From Flavobacteriales bacterium UBA4422 (GTDB taxonomy: Bacteria > Bacteroidota > Bacteroidia > Flavobacteriales_G > Salibacteraceae): a stretch of DNA of 64,000 bases. A program made the translations under genes and the position numbers. Under the pieces are notes generated by a model. The model did no database searches. It saw only the letters and a list, made by a program, of their open reading frames with translations, and had not been told where the DNA came from. Shown one piece after another: positions 33,803 through 42,463 of this stretch; position 1 is the stretch's first letter, and each line of letters begins with the position of its first letter. Where the stretch lies: assembly GCA_002389645.1 (NCBI GenBank), contig DGQE01000018.1, positions 186,001 to 250,000 on the forward strand. Direction: 5' to 3'.

Positions 33803-35170
33803 TTAGAAGCTTAATAGTCCCAGAATGAAAACTGCTGATGCCGTCATGAACATGACCAATGTGTAAGGTAGGATGTCTCGTGCACTTAACTGAGTGATTC
33901 CTAACAGGGGTAAAGCCCAAAAGGGTTGGAGCATGTTTGTTACCTCGTCTCCGTAAGCCATCGCTAAAATTCCTTTATTTAATGGTATTCCAAGTTCTAT
34001 TGAACTCTGCACGATAATTGGCCCTTGAATTGCCCATTGACCACCACCACTAGGTACAAAAATGTTTACAATTCCAGCACTTATAAAGGTGAATAAAGGA
34101 AATGAAGTTTCTGTGGAGTGCTCTAATAGGAACGAGGAAAATGATTCGATCAAGTCGCTGCTTTTCATTAGGGCTAGGATGCCAAAATATAGTGGAAATT
34201 GAATGAGTATACCAGAAGCACCAACAATTGCGTTTTCTATGGCAGACACAAAAGCTACAATACTTTCATGTGATAATAGACATAGACTTAATAGGAGAAA
34301 ATTGATGTTGTTCGGAGTGAAAAAAGCGAGAACACCTTGTTCGCTGAACATCGATAAGATGCAATATCCAAATAATGCTAGACCTACTAGTTTTGAGAAA
34401 ATCCCACTATGATCAAGTTTTTCAGCGCCAATTAATCGACCAGATGGTGGTGAAAGTGAAGCTTCTTTTGAAAGCATTGGTATTTGTCCATCGGTTACTT
34501 TTCCCAGCATAAAAAGCACAGCAGGAACTACAATTATAAGGCTAATGGATATGGCTACATTCATAGAAGAAAAGACTGTATCACCCAATGAAATGGCATC
34601 TGGGAGTAGTTGGCCAAATTGACTGTCAACAAGCGAATAGAGATGGCCCTTTTCAGCAACTTTAATCAATGATGATCCTGATATTCCGCCATGCCATATG
34701 AGTAGAGCAGAGTACCCGGAAGCACCAATCAGCCCGTAATTAATCTTTCGATTTTCTGCTTTTGCTTTTTCTCCTACTTTTTTTGCCAATATAGCACCGA
34801 ATATTAGGCCTAGTCCCCAATTGAATAAACCAACACACAGGGCTGAAGCTGATATTAATGCGGCAGAACGAGCGCTGTTGGTGCATGGGATAACAAGTTT
34901 ATCAATGACTTTGGAAACTGCTGGCGAGAGCGCCAATGCATGACCTAGCACTAGAATGAGCATCATCTGCATGGCGAAAACCATCAAATTTGGCTCCCAC
35001 AATCCAGTAGCCCAATTTTCAACTATTTCCGATGAAGAAAGTTGATTATAGTTTCCGAAAGTATAAACTACAACTAGCGTAAATAGGTTTAGCAATAAGG
35101 CTATGCTGTAAGGAGAAGGTAAAACTCTTCTTACAACGTTGATATACGTTTCAAAGAAACGCTTGCTCAT
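33803..35170 (-). CDS. Short-chain fatty acid transporter, AtoE family
   Basis: The 455-aa integral membrane protein begins RFFETYINVVRRVLPSPYSI and carries LFNWGLGLIFGAILAKKVGE, IWHGGISGSSLIKVAEKGH and IFVPSGGGQWAIQGPI, which match the AtoE (TIGR00366) family. These are thought to take up short-chain fatty acids such as acetoacetate or butyrate. It is the last gene of a minus-strand group with the flavin reductase and DUF3127 genes, starting right at the DUF3127 stop, and it converges with the permease gene with a one-base gap. Confidence 0.88.
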   Translation of the reverse strand: MSKRFFETYINVVRRVLPSPYSIALLLNLFTLVVVYTFGNYNQLSSSEIVENWATGLWEPNLMVFAMQMMLILVLGHALALSPAVSKVIDKLVIPCTNSARSAALISASALCVGLFNWGLGLIFGAILAKKVGEKAKAENRKINYGLIGASGYSALLIWHGGISGSSLIKVAEKGHLYSLVDSQFGQLLPDAISLGDTVFSSMNVAISISLIIVVPAVLFMLGKVTDGQIPMLSKEASLSPPSGRLIGAEKLDHSGIFSKLVGLALFGYCILSMFSEQGVLAFFTPNNINFLLLSLCLLSHESIVAFVSAIENAIVGASGILIQFPLYFGILALMKSSDLIESFSSFLLEHSTETSFPLFTFISAGIVNIFVPSGGGQWAIQGPIIVQSSIELGIPLNKGILAMAYGDEVTNMLQPFWALPLLGITQLSARDILPYTLVMFMTASAVFILGLLSF

Positions 35171-35548
35171 TTAGAATGGAAGATCATCAGGTTCAGAGCT
35201 ATCGCTTGTCGGTTCGTCAGGAAACCCTGCTTCTGAAAATGGATCCCCGCTAGAAGCAGATGCACTCGAACTTGAAGATGGTCCCGCTGAATTAGCAGGC
35301 TCTAGTCTCCAAGCTTGCAGATTTACAAAGTACTTCCCATTGTATTCGTTTCCTCTCACATTGAAATGAACCTTAATTTGATCTCCAGCCTTATAAGGAG
35401 CAATCAAATCAATGCGGTCTTTGATCAACTCGAATTTAACATTCTGAGGGTATTGTTCTTTCGTTGTGATTACAAATTCTCTTTTTTGAAACCCTGAACT
35501 AAATGTTTGTGGTTCAAGAATAACCTTTATACTTCCTTCTATATCCAT
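35171..35548 (-). CDS. DUF3127 protein with SSB-like acidic C-terminal tip
   Basis: The 125-aa protein has the DUF3127 core (residues 1-85, including EGSIKVILEPQTFSSGFQKR and VHFNVRGNEYNGKYFVNLQA), an OB-like beta domain. A disordered Ser/Ala/Pro-rich tail follows, ending SEPDDLPF. The last five residues DDLPF closely resemble the acidic tip DDIPF that SSB uses to recruit repair and replication proteins. This suggests a role on single-stranded DNA or in contacting SSB partners; no experiment is implied. It lies directly upstream of the AtoE gene. Confidence 0.85.
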   Translation of the reverse strand: MDIEGSIKVILEPQTFSSGFQKREFVITTKEQYPQNVKFELIKDRIDLIAPYKAGDQIKVHFNVRGNEYNGKYFVNLQAWRLEPANSAGPSSSSSASASSGDPFSEAGFPDEPTSDSSEPDDLPF

Positions 35549-35551
35549 GTT

Positions 35552-36475
35552 TTAATCATTAAATGATAGTAAGGTCTTCCAAGCCTCATCTACCTTTCCT
35601 TCGTTTAAATATTCTTTTGCTTTTTGGTGTAATGTTTTCTCAAGCGCAACTACATCATCTTCTAATTCCACAAAGATGTCTGCTAATTCAATCAACTTAA
35701 AATCATTTACATCGGTTTCATTAGGAAGTGAATCTACATTTCCTAATTGACCTAAATTGTTACCACTAAGAATCTCGCTGTTTCGGATGTCATGCGGGAT
35801 TTGATCAACGCCAATGCCCATGCTCTGCAGAGGTTTTGCAACTTCAAATAGTGCTTCACCATGAGCACGTACGTAAAAATTACCTCCCATTCTCCCTACC
35901 AAATCGATCTTGGTTTGATCAATTTTACCGCTTTCATCCAATACATCTTCATTCACGTGAATTAGCACAACCTCGCAAATGATAAGATTTCCAGCTCCAC
36001 CTTGTTTACCAAGTTCTACCACTTCTTTTACAATACATTCAAACTGAACAGGAGATTCTTTCACTCTGAAGGGCTTTACCTTTTCCGATTTTAGAGCGGT
36101 GAATCCAGCTTTGATAAACTCATTAGTTCCTTTAGGATACTCAGTGCTCGAAAGTGACATTTGCTCCACCATTTCATGTGTAACCACATTGATAACTACT
36201 TCACCAAGTTCTTTTACATTTTCATAGGTGTGCTTGGTTGTGTTGTCTCGACCTCTTCTTGCGGGAGAAAAAATAGCGATCGGAGGGTTAGCGCTGAAAA
36301 CGTTGAAAAAACTGAAGGGACTCAAGTTGGGGTTTCCATCTTTGTCGATGGTGCTAGCAAAAGCAATTGGGCGTGGCCCTATTGCTCCTAATAGATAGCC
36401 ATGCAACTTTGGTATAGGTGTGTTTTTAGGGTCTACAATCATCTCACTTAATTGAGGGGCAAAAGTAACTTTCAT
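35552..36475 (-). CDS. Flavin reductase-like (FMN-binding split barrel) protein
   Basis: The 307-aa protein has the flavin reductase domain in the first about 200 residues: YLLGAIGPRPIAFASTIDKD, NLSPFSFFNVFSANPP, VEQMSLSSTEYPKGTNEF and GGNFYVRAHGE. The C-terminal 100 residues are a helical extension of unknown role. I start at ATG 36475; a TTG at 36481 is the only upstream alternative. It is 3 bp upstream of the DUF3127 gene. The partner oxygenase, if any, is not in the window. Confidence 0.86.
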   Translation of the reverse strand: MKVTFAPQLSEMIVDPKNTPIPKLHGYLLGAIGPRPIAFASTIDKDGNPNLSPFSFFNVFSANPPIAIFSPARRGRDNTTKHTYENVKELGEVVINVVTHEMVEQMSLSSTEYPKGTNEFIKAGFTALKSEKVKPFRVKESPVQFECIVKEVVELGKQGGAGNLIICEVVLIHVNEDVLDESGKIDQTKIDLVGRMGGNFYVRAHGEALFEVAKPLQSMGIGVDQIPHDIRNSEILSGNNLGQLGNVDSLPNETDVNDFKLIELADIFVELEDDVVALEKTLHQKAKEYLNEGKVDEAWKTLLSFND

Positions 36476-36534
36476 CTTCAATATGTATTTCCTTCAAAAT
36501 GATAGATTGAACAATGATTAATTATATCTTTGCG

Positions 36535-36542
36535 CTCCTTTT
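36535..36542 (+). promoter_or_regulatory. Putative -7 promoter box of tRNA-Leu
   Basis: TATCTTTG followed by CGC matches TAnnTTTG and lies 22 bases before the mature tRNA 5' end. An ATTG at 36506-36509 is 25 bases upstream, a little far for a -33 element. Confidence 0.5.
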
Positions 36543-36564
36543 TAATAAAGGTGTTCTTTAAAAT

Positions 36565-36646
36565 GCGGGTGTGGCGAAATTGGTAGACGCGCTAGACTTA
36601 GGATCTAGTGCCGCAAGGTGTGGGGGTTCGAGTCCCTTCACCCGCA
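36565..36646 (+). tRNA. tRNA-Leu, anticodon UAG
   Basis: The acceptor arms GCGGGTG (36565-36571) and CACCCGC (36639-36645) pair fully, with discriminator A at 36646. The D-arm region, a class II variable arm and the GGTTCGAGTCC T-arm are present. The anticodon stem CTAGA/TCTAG encloses the loop CTTAGGA, giving anticodon TAG (36599-36601). The 3' CCA is not encoded. Confidence 0.97.
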
Positions 36647-36692
36647 CATATTGATTATTGGCGGGCTTTCCTCAATAATGAAAAATTAGAAT

Positions 36693-36729
36693 AAAAAAAA
36701 GACCGCGCTTAGATCGGTCTTTTTTTTTG
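36693..36729 (+). terminator. Rho-independent terminator after tRNA-Leu
   Basis: Arms AAAAAGACCG and CGGTCTTTTT flank a 9-base loop and run into a stretch of T residues, ending just before the tig start. Confidence 0.92.
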
Positions 36730-36750
36730 CCAAGATTTTAAAATTAGACA

Positions 36751-38160
36751 ATGAATATTACGCAAGAGAATATTGACGAATTAAACGCGAAGGTGACAAT
36801 TGAAATTCAGCCTTCCGATTATGAGAATTCTGTAAGATCAATCCTTGATGGACAGAGAAAGAAAATGACACTGCAAGGTTTTAGACCGGGCAAAGTTCCT
36901 TTCGGTGTGGCAAAAAAGATGTACGGTAAATCTGTTCTTGCAGAGGAGTTAAACAGAATTTTATCTGAAAAATTAAATTCTCACATTAAGGACAATGAAT
37001 TGAATATCATTGGTCAGCCATTACCAGAAGATATTGAAGAGCTTGAATTGGATTTCAATAAGACCTTCGAGTTCAAATATCAGTTGGGCATTGCTCCATC
37101 TTTTGAAGTCGAACTTTCTGCCAAAGACAAATTCAACAATTACAAAATCGTTGTTGATGACGAATTGGTAGATAAGTATGTGAAGGATTTTCAAAGAAGG
37201 CATGGTAATTCAACGGAAATTGATAAGGTGGGAGCCGAAGACATGATCTACGGAACAATTCATGAATTAGGTAAAGACGGTAAACGCAAAGAAGGTGGTC
37301 ATCATAACCACACCACAATTGCCATTGATTATTTAGAGAATAAGGAGGCAAAGAAGAAGCTTATCGGTCTAGAGAAAGGAGCAACAACCAAAATCGAGCC
37401 GGCTAAACTGGCTAAAGGTGATGTTGATTTGTCTCAAATGCTTGGTGTGCCTGTTTCAGAATTAGAAAGTGTTGCGAAAGAATACGAACTGACTATTGAT
37501 TCTATCAATAACATAGAATTGCATGAACTGAATACCGAACTTTTTGACAAAGTTGTAGGTCCAGGAAATGCAAAGACAGTTGAAGAATTTAGGACGAAGA
37601 TTTCTTTGGATCTTGAGAATTACCTGAAGGGTGATAGCGAGAAGAAGTTGAGAAGAGATATTCATGATAAATTGCTGGAACGTCAAAAACTCACTTTACC
37701 GGATGATTTTATCAAGCGATGGTTGCTAGAGCAAGGTGCTCAAAACCCTGAAAAGCCAATTTCTCAAGAAGATATTGATCGAGAGTATACTGACTATAGC
37801 AGAATGCTGAAAGTCCAGCTAATAGAGTCTCAGATAGCAAAACAGAATGAAATTAAAATTGAGTATACAGATATTCAGGCGCGAGTCAAAGAAAATATCA
37901 AGGCTCAATTTGCAAGTTTTGGTCAAGGCGAAGTAGAAGATAGTATGCTTGATCAGTTTGCTCAAAACTTTCTTCAGAAAGAAGAAGAAGTGAGAAAAGT
38001 CTACGATCAGCTATTGGATGAGCGAATGACAGAATTTTATAAGAATACTGTAAAGCTTCAGGAAAAAGAGGTGACCTTTGATGAATTCGTTAAATTAGCC
38101 TCTACTAAAGCTGGTAAGGGTAAATTTATGGATCAGGTTTCAAACCTTTTAAAATTCTAA
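36751..38160 (+). CDS. tig: Trigger factor
   Basis: The 469-aa ribosome-bound chaperone has the N-terminal ribosome-binding domain (KMTLQGFRPGKVPFGVAKKM, containing the GFRPGKxP-type signature near residues 41-50) and the long C-terminal helical chaperone domain. The middle PPIase domain is poorly conserved, as is usual in Bacteroidota. It is followed within 1 bp by clpP and then clpX, the same gene order as in many bacteria, so nascent-chain folding and proteolysis are encoded together. Confidence 0.92.
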   Translation: MNITQENIDELNAKVTIEIQPSDYENSVRSILDGQRKKMTLQGFRPGKVPFGVAKKMYGKSVLAEELNRILSEKLNSHIKDNELNIIGQPLPEDIEELELDFNKTFEFKYQLGIAPSFEVELSAKDKFNNYKIVVDDELVDKYVKDFQRRHGNSTEIDKVGAEDMIYGTIHELGKDGKRKEGGHHNHTTIAIDYLENKEAKKKLIGLEKGATTKIEPAKLAKGDVDLSQMLGVPVSELESVAKEYELTIDSINNIELHELNTELFDKVVGPGNAKTVEEFRTKISLDLENYLKGDSEKKLRRDIHDKLLERQKLTLPDDFIKRWLLEQGAQNPEKPISQEDIDREYTDYSRMLKVQLIESQIAKQNEIKIEYTDIQARVKENIKAQFASFGQGEVEDSMLDQFAQNFLQKEEEVRKVYDQLLDERMTEFYKNTVKLQEKEVTFDEFVKLASTKAGKGKFMDQVSNLLKF

Positions 38161-38161
38161 A

Positions 38162-38842
38162 ATGACAGATAAGAAAGAATTTAGGAATTATGCGGTAAAT
38201 CACTTAGGAATGAGTGGCTTGGCTGTGGATGATTATGTAAAGGCAACGAGCAGACCTGAATCAATGACGCGTACTGTAATTGAAGAGCGACCAATGCCTT
38301 TCAGAGAAGTGGACGTATTTTCTCGATTGATGATGGATAGAATTATTTTCTTGGGTTTACCTATTGATGATTTTATTGCGAATATCATTCAGGCTCAGCT
38401 TTTGTTTTTAGAGTCTGCCGATTCTGCAAAAGATATTCAGATATACATCAATAGCCCCGGAGGTTCTGTGTATGCTGGCTTGGGGATCTACGATACCATG
38501 CAATATATCGGATGTGATGTGTCTACTATATGCACAGGAATGGCGGCTTCGATGGGTGCAGTAATTCTTTGCGCAGGAGAGAAAGGCAAAAGGACTGCAC
38601 TTAAGCATTCGAGAGTGATGATCCATCAGCCGATGGGAGGTGTTGGAGGACAAGCTTCTGATATTGAAATCACGGCTAATGAGATTAAAAAGCTAAAAGA
38701 CGAATTATACAACATCATTGCAGAGCATTCAGGACAGCCTGTTGAAAAGGTGTGGGAGGATAGTGATCGCGACTTTTGGATGATATCGGAAGAAGCCAAA
38801 AACTATGGAATGATTGACGAGGTCTTAGTAAGAAAAAAGTAA
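38162..38842 (+). CDS. clpP: ClpP protease subunit
   Basis: The 226-aa serine peptidase has the catalytic serine in CTGMAASMGAVILCAG, the catalytic histidine in HSRVMIHQPMGG, and DRDFWMISEEAKNYGMIDEV near the C-terminus. The N-terminal segment of about 30 residues before the conserved core may be a propeptide. It forms a barrel loaded by ClpX, whose gene starts 3 bp later. Confidence 0.97.
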   Translation: MTDKKEFRNYAVNHLGMSGLAVDDYVKATSRPESMTRTVIEERPMPFREVDVFSRLMMDRIIFLGLPIDDFIANIIQAQLLFLESADSAKDIQIYINSPGGSVYAGLGIYDTMQYIGCDVSTICTGMAASMGAVILCAGEKGKRTALKHSRVMIHQPMGGVGGQASDIEITANEIKKLKDELYNIIAEHSGQPVEKVWEDSDRDFWMISEEAKNYGMIDEVLVRKK

Positions 38843-38845
38843 GCC

Positions 38846-40093
38846 ATGGCCAAGAGCACAGAAGAACAAATAAAATGCAGTTTTTGTGGTCGTGATAAGC
38901 GGGAAACTGCTGTTATGATTGCCGGAATTACAGGTCATATTTGCGATCGGTGTATTCAACAAGCCTCTCGTATTGTCGATGAGGAGATGAGTACAAGGTT
39001 GAGGGACTCTGTGCTTGGAAATGTGAATCTTCTAAAGCCATCTGATATAAGCTTGCATTTAGACGAGTTTGTTATCGGTCAAAATGAAGCTAAGCGCAAC
39101 TTGGCGGTGGCCGTATACAATCATTACAAGAGAATTTCTCAGAAGGACGATGTTGATGATGATGTCACTATCGAGAAGAGCAATATGATTCTCGTAGGTC
39201 AAACGGGAACAGGAAAAACGTTACTGGCAAAGACGATTGCTAAGATTCTAAATGTTCCGTTTTGTATCGCTGATGCTACTGTGCTCACAGAAGCAGGCTA
39301 TGTTGGTGAAGATGTTGAGAGTATTTTAAGTCGTCTTTTGCAGGTAGCTGAATACAACGTAGAGGCCGCAGAGCGAGGTATAGTTTTCATTGATGAGATT
39401 GATAAGATCAGCAGGAAGAGTGATAATCCTTCCATCACTAGAGATGTTAGTGGGGAGGGTGTTCAACAAGGTCTTCTGAAATTGTTAGAAGGATCCGTTG
39501 TTGGTGTTCCGCCTCAAGGTGGTAGGAAGCATCCAGAACAAAAATTAGTTCAGGTTAACACGAAGAACATACTATTCATTTGTGGAGGTGCGTTTGACGG
39601 AATTGATAGATTGATCTCTCGAAGATTAAATACATCCGCTATTGGATATCGAAGCAAGACAGAAGAAGGAGAAGTAGAGAAGGAAAACCTATTGCAATAT
39701 GTTTCTCCGTCTGATTTGCGCGATTATGGGTTGATTCCAGAGCTTATTGGGCGGCTGCCTCTAATAGGGTTTCTTAGTCCACTTACCCCATCAGCTTTAA
39801 GAAGAATTTTAACGGAGCCAAAAAACGCTTTGGTTAAGCAGTATATCCGATTATTTGAAATGGAGGATATTAAATTGAGTATAGACAAGGATGTACTAGA
39901 CTTTATTGTGGAGAAGGCAATGGAGTATAAGCTAGGAGCAAGAGGCCTAAGATCTATTTGCGAGGCAATTATGATGGATGCTATGTACGAAATGCCATCT
40001 ATGGAGGAAAAGCCTGAAGAGTTTAAGGTGACACTTGACTACGCGAAATCTCGCTTCGATTCGAGCACTTTTAGAAAGCTTAGAGCTGCATAA
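38846..40093 (+). CDS. clpX: ClpX ATPase subunit
   Basis: The 415-aa AAA+ unfoldase has the N-terminal zinc domain (CSFCGRDKRE with CDRC), Walker A GQTGTGKTLLAKT, Walker B IVFIDEIDK, the pore loop region EAGYVGEDVES and sensor LGARGLRSI. It feeds unfolded substrate to ClpP. It is the last gene of tig-clpP-clpX and overlaps the 3' end of a convergent lipoprotein gene by 14 bases. Confidence 0.97.
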   Translation: MAKSTEEQIKCSFCGRDKRETAVMIAGITGHICDRCIQQASRIVDEEMSTRLRDSVLGNVNLLKPSDISLHLDEFVIGQNEAKRNLAVAVYNHYKRISQKDDVDDDVTIEKSNMILVGQTGTGKTLLAKTIAKILNVPFCIADATVLTEAGYVGEDVESILSRLLQVAEYNVEAAERGIVFIDEIDKISRKSDNPSITRDVSGEGVQQGLLKLLEGSVVGVPPQGGRKHPEQKLVQVNTKNILFICGGAFDGIDRLISRRLNTSAIGYRSKTEEGEVEKENLLQYVSPSDLRDYGLIPELIGRLPLIGFLSPLTPSALRRILTEPKNALVKQYIRLFEMEDIKLSIDKDVLDFIVEKAMEYKLGARGLRSICEAIMMDAMYEMPSMEEKPEEFKVTLDYAKSRFDSSTFRKLRAA

Positions 40094-40946
40094 TAGGAAT
40101 GTCTACTTCTAAGTAGGTATTGTTCCTTCTCGAGATAAGAAGATTATCACACTCATTTATTTCACCATAATTCAGTGTCCTATCAATAAGGTTCTGAACT
40201 TGCATGAATGATCTTCCAGTGACGAAATGCGGGCAACTAAAATTACTTGTATACTTTTCTGTTACTTCATTGGTGAAGCTACTTCCACGGGAATTGCGTC
40301 CAGCAACCATGCCGCTGTCAATCTCAAAAACATCGTCACTAAAATCTGTTTCTGTGCTTGAACCACTTACCCATTGATAAGCGAATCCTCCATCCAATTC
40401 AATGTTGATATTTGTACCAGTTATTAGCCCATCTTTAATGATGAACGTATAATACCGCTGACCTCTTTCATTAACTCCTTGATTTATAACTAGGAGTTCA
40501 CCACTCACATCATAAATATCTTTTCGATATCCCTCAAAAGAAAAAGAGATTAGAGTGCCTTTGTTGAGGTATTTTCCTGAGAAAGAAGCTACTATTTTCC
40601 CGTATCTCAGGCCGTTGTCATAGCAAGGTGTTCCTTTATCACCGTAATTTAAGTTTAAAGTGAGAGGGAAAACGGCCAAAGTATCGCTTAAAAATGTGGT
40701 CCTTCTATCAAGGCAGTCATCTAATGATTGACTAACGCTGGTGTCATTAAGCAAGGTGTCCCCCATAGCAAAAAGATGCACTTGTCTGAAAGCATCATCA
40801 AAAATATGATGCGCTAAGGCGTAATCACGGGCGGAAACAATTTCTACATCTTCATCTCTGTCTGACTTATTACAGCTCGAAATTACGGCTATACAGCATA
40901 ATGAAAACAGTAATTTAGAGAACGAAGACCAGCAATTAAAAGTCAT
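40080..40946 (-). CDS. Lipoprotein of unknown function
   Basis: The 288-aa protein has a lipoprotein signal with lipobox AVISSC (Cys about residue 25). The mature part, starting at NKSDRDEDVEIVSARDYAL, appears beta-rich and contains scattered cysteines. I recognise no domain, though similar lipoproteins are frequent in Bacteroidota. It is convergent with clpX. Confidence 0.75.
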   Translation of the reverse strand: MTFNCWSSFSKLLFSLCCIAVISSCNKSDRDEDVEIVSARDYALAHHIFDDAFRQVHLFAMGDTLLNDTSVSQSLDDCLDRRTTFLSDTLAVFPLTLNLNYGDKGTPCYDNGLRYGKIVASFSGKYLNKGTLISFSFEGYRKDIYDVSGELLVINQGVNERGQRYYTFIIKDGLITGTNINIELDGGFAYQWVSGSSTETDFSDDVFEIDSGMVAGRNSRGSSFTNEVTEKYTSNFSCPHFVTGRSFMQVQNLIDRTLNYGEINECDNLLISRRNNTYLEVDIPIMQL

Positions 40947-40992
40947 TTTAGTTAGTGAGTTGAAGACAAATTTAACGATTCATCAAATTGAA

Positions 40993-41493
40993 TCATATTT
41001 TATCGTAGACGCAGATACTGAATGATAAGTTGTGAACATCATCTTTTGGATGATTAAGCAATTCGGTTTTAGTCCACTTTGATCCGTCAAATTCAGGGAA
41101 TTTTGTCTCGCCTTCGGGACTTGCGTCCACATGTGTTATATATAGTTTATCAGCTACGTCAATCGTTTGATTGTAAATTTCACCACCACCTATGATAAAT
41201 AATTCAGTTTCTCCGGCTTCTTTTGCTTTCTCTATTCCTTTTTCTATTGATGACTCTAAAATGATTTGTTCAGCATTGAAGTCATTGTTTCTAGTTACTA
41301 CAATGTTGGGTCTGCCCGGCAAAGGGCGGTATTTTTCTGGGATTGATTCAAAATTCTTTCTTCCCATTAATACGTGATGGCCGCGGGTTGTTTTGGCGAA
41401 AAACTTCATATCATCAGGCAGATGCCATGGCAGATCTCCTTTGGTTCCTATGACTCTATTATTACCAACGGCTGCTATAAGTGATATAATCAT
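40993..41493 (-). CDS. folA: Dihydrofolate reductase
   Basis: The 166-aa enzyme shows ISLIAAVGNNRVIG, DLPWHLPDDMKFFAKTT with the catalytic Asp, VLMGRKNFESIP and the NADPH loop LFIIGGGEIYNQ. It regenerates tetrahydrofolate from the dihydrofolate made by thymidylate synthase. Its start overlaps the thyA stop (ATGA), the common thyA-folA arrangement. Confidence 0.96.
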   Translation of the reverse strand: MIISLIAAVGNNRVIGTKGDLPWHLPDDMKFFAKTTRGHHVLMGRKNFESIPEKYRPLPGRPNIVVTRNNDFNAEQIILESSIEKGIEKAKEAGETELFIIGGGEIYNQTIDVADKLYITHVDASPEGETKFPEFDGSKWTKTELLNHPKDDVHNLSFSICVYDKI

Positions 41494-42395
41494 ACCGCTA
41501 CAGAGGCTTTTATCCCTGGGTGAGGGTTGTAATTAGCTAATTCAAAATCGTCAAAAGAAAAGTCAAATAGGTTTTTCACTTTTGGGTTGATTTTCATTTC
41601 AGGCAGTGATCTTATAGATCGACTCAACAGCTCCTGAGTTTGATCAAAGTGATTGGTGTACAGATGTGCGTCACCAAAAGTATGTACAAAATCACCTAGA
41701 CCTAAATCACATACTTGAGCGATCATCATGGTTAACAATGCATATGAAGCAATGTTAAACGGTACGCCTAAAAACACATCTGCGCTGCGCTGGTAAAGTT
41801 GACATGAGAGTTTGCCATTACTCACATAAAACTGATAAAGTGTATGGCATGGTGGTAAGCCAGCTTTCGCCATTTCTTCAATTTCAGATGCGTTCCAAGC
41901 AGAGATTATTAATCGTCTAGAGTTGGGGTTTCGCTTTATTTCACCAATTAGCCAGGATAATTGGTCAAAACCATTAAAATCTCGCCATTGTTTTCCATAA
42001 ACAGGGCCCAGTTCTCCCCATTTTTGTGCAAATGAATCGTCAGTTTTAATCTTTTCAACGAACGCTTTCATTTCATCTTTCCATGCGTCAGAGTACTTAG
42101 GCAATTCTTCTGCCCGACCAGTTTGGTTCAACCAGTTTTGATAGGGCCAATCATTCCAAATATTTACACCATTCTGTGCGAGATATTGCAAGTTAGTGTC
42201 ACCTTTAATAAACCACAGCAATTCATGAATAATGGACTTGGTGTGAACCTTTTTTGTGGTGAGTAATGGAAAGCCTTCTTCTAAGTTGAAGCGCATCTGA
42301 TATCCGAACACACTTCGGGTGCCAACTCCAGTTCTGTCGCCTTTGTCAGTTCCATTTTCAAGAATGTGTTTCAGTAGGTCGTGATATTGTTTCAT
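41490..42395 (-). CDS. thyA: Thymidylate synthase
   Basis: The 301-aa enzyme methylates dUMP to dTMP. It shows DRTGVGTRSVFGYQMRF near the N-terminus, HELLWFIKGDTN, the catalytic cysteine in LPPCHTLYQFYV, QRSADVFLGVPFNIASYALL and HLYTNHFDQ. The 30 to 40 extra residues compared with the 264-aa E. coli type lie in the mid insertion (about 85-125) also seen in other long forms. It leads directly into folA. Confidence 0.97.
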   Translation of the reverse strand: MKQYHDLLKHILENGTDKGDRTGVGTRSVFGYQMRFNLEEGFPLLTTKKVHTKSIIHELLWFIKGDTNLQYLAQNGVNIWNDWPYQNWLNQTGRAEELPKYSDAWKDEMKAFVEKIKTDDSFAQKWGELGPVYGKQWRDFNGFDQLSWLIGEIKRNPNSRRLIISAWNASEIEEMAKAGLPPCHTLYQFYVSNGKLSCQLYQRSADVFLGVPFNIASYALLTMMIAQVCDLGLGDFVHTFGDAHLYTNHFDQTQELLSRSIRSLPEMKINPKVKNLFDFSFDDFELANYNPHPGIKASVAV

Positions 42396-42463
42396 CTGCT
42401 TTCAAAAATCCAATCTTATCACGACTATGACAACAGGTTTTTCGAAAAGCTTTCAAGAAGTTT

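Noticed and set aside
36565..36646. tRNA-Leu as an integration site
   Set aside because: The gene is followed directly by its terminator and tig; nothing suggests an inserted island.
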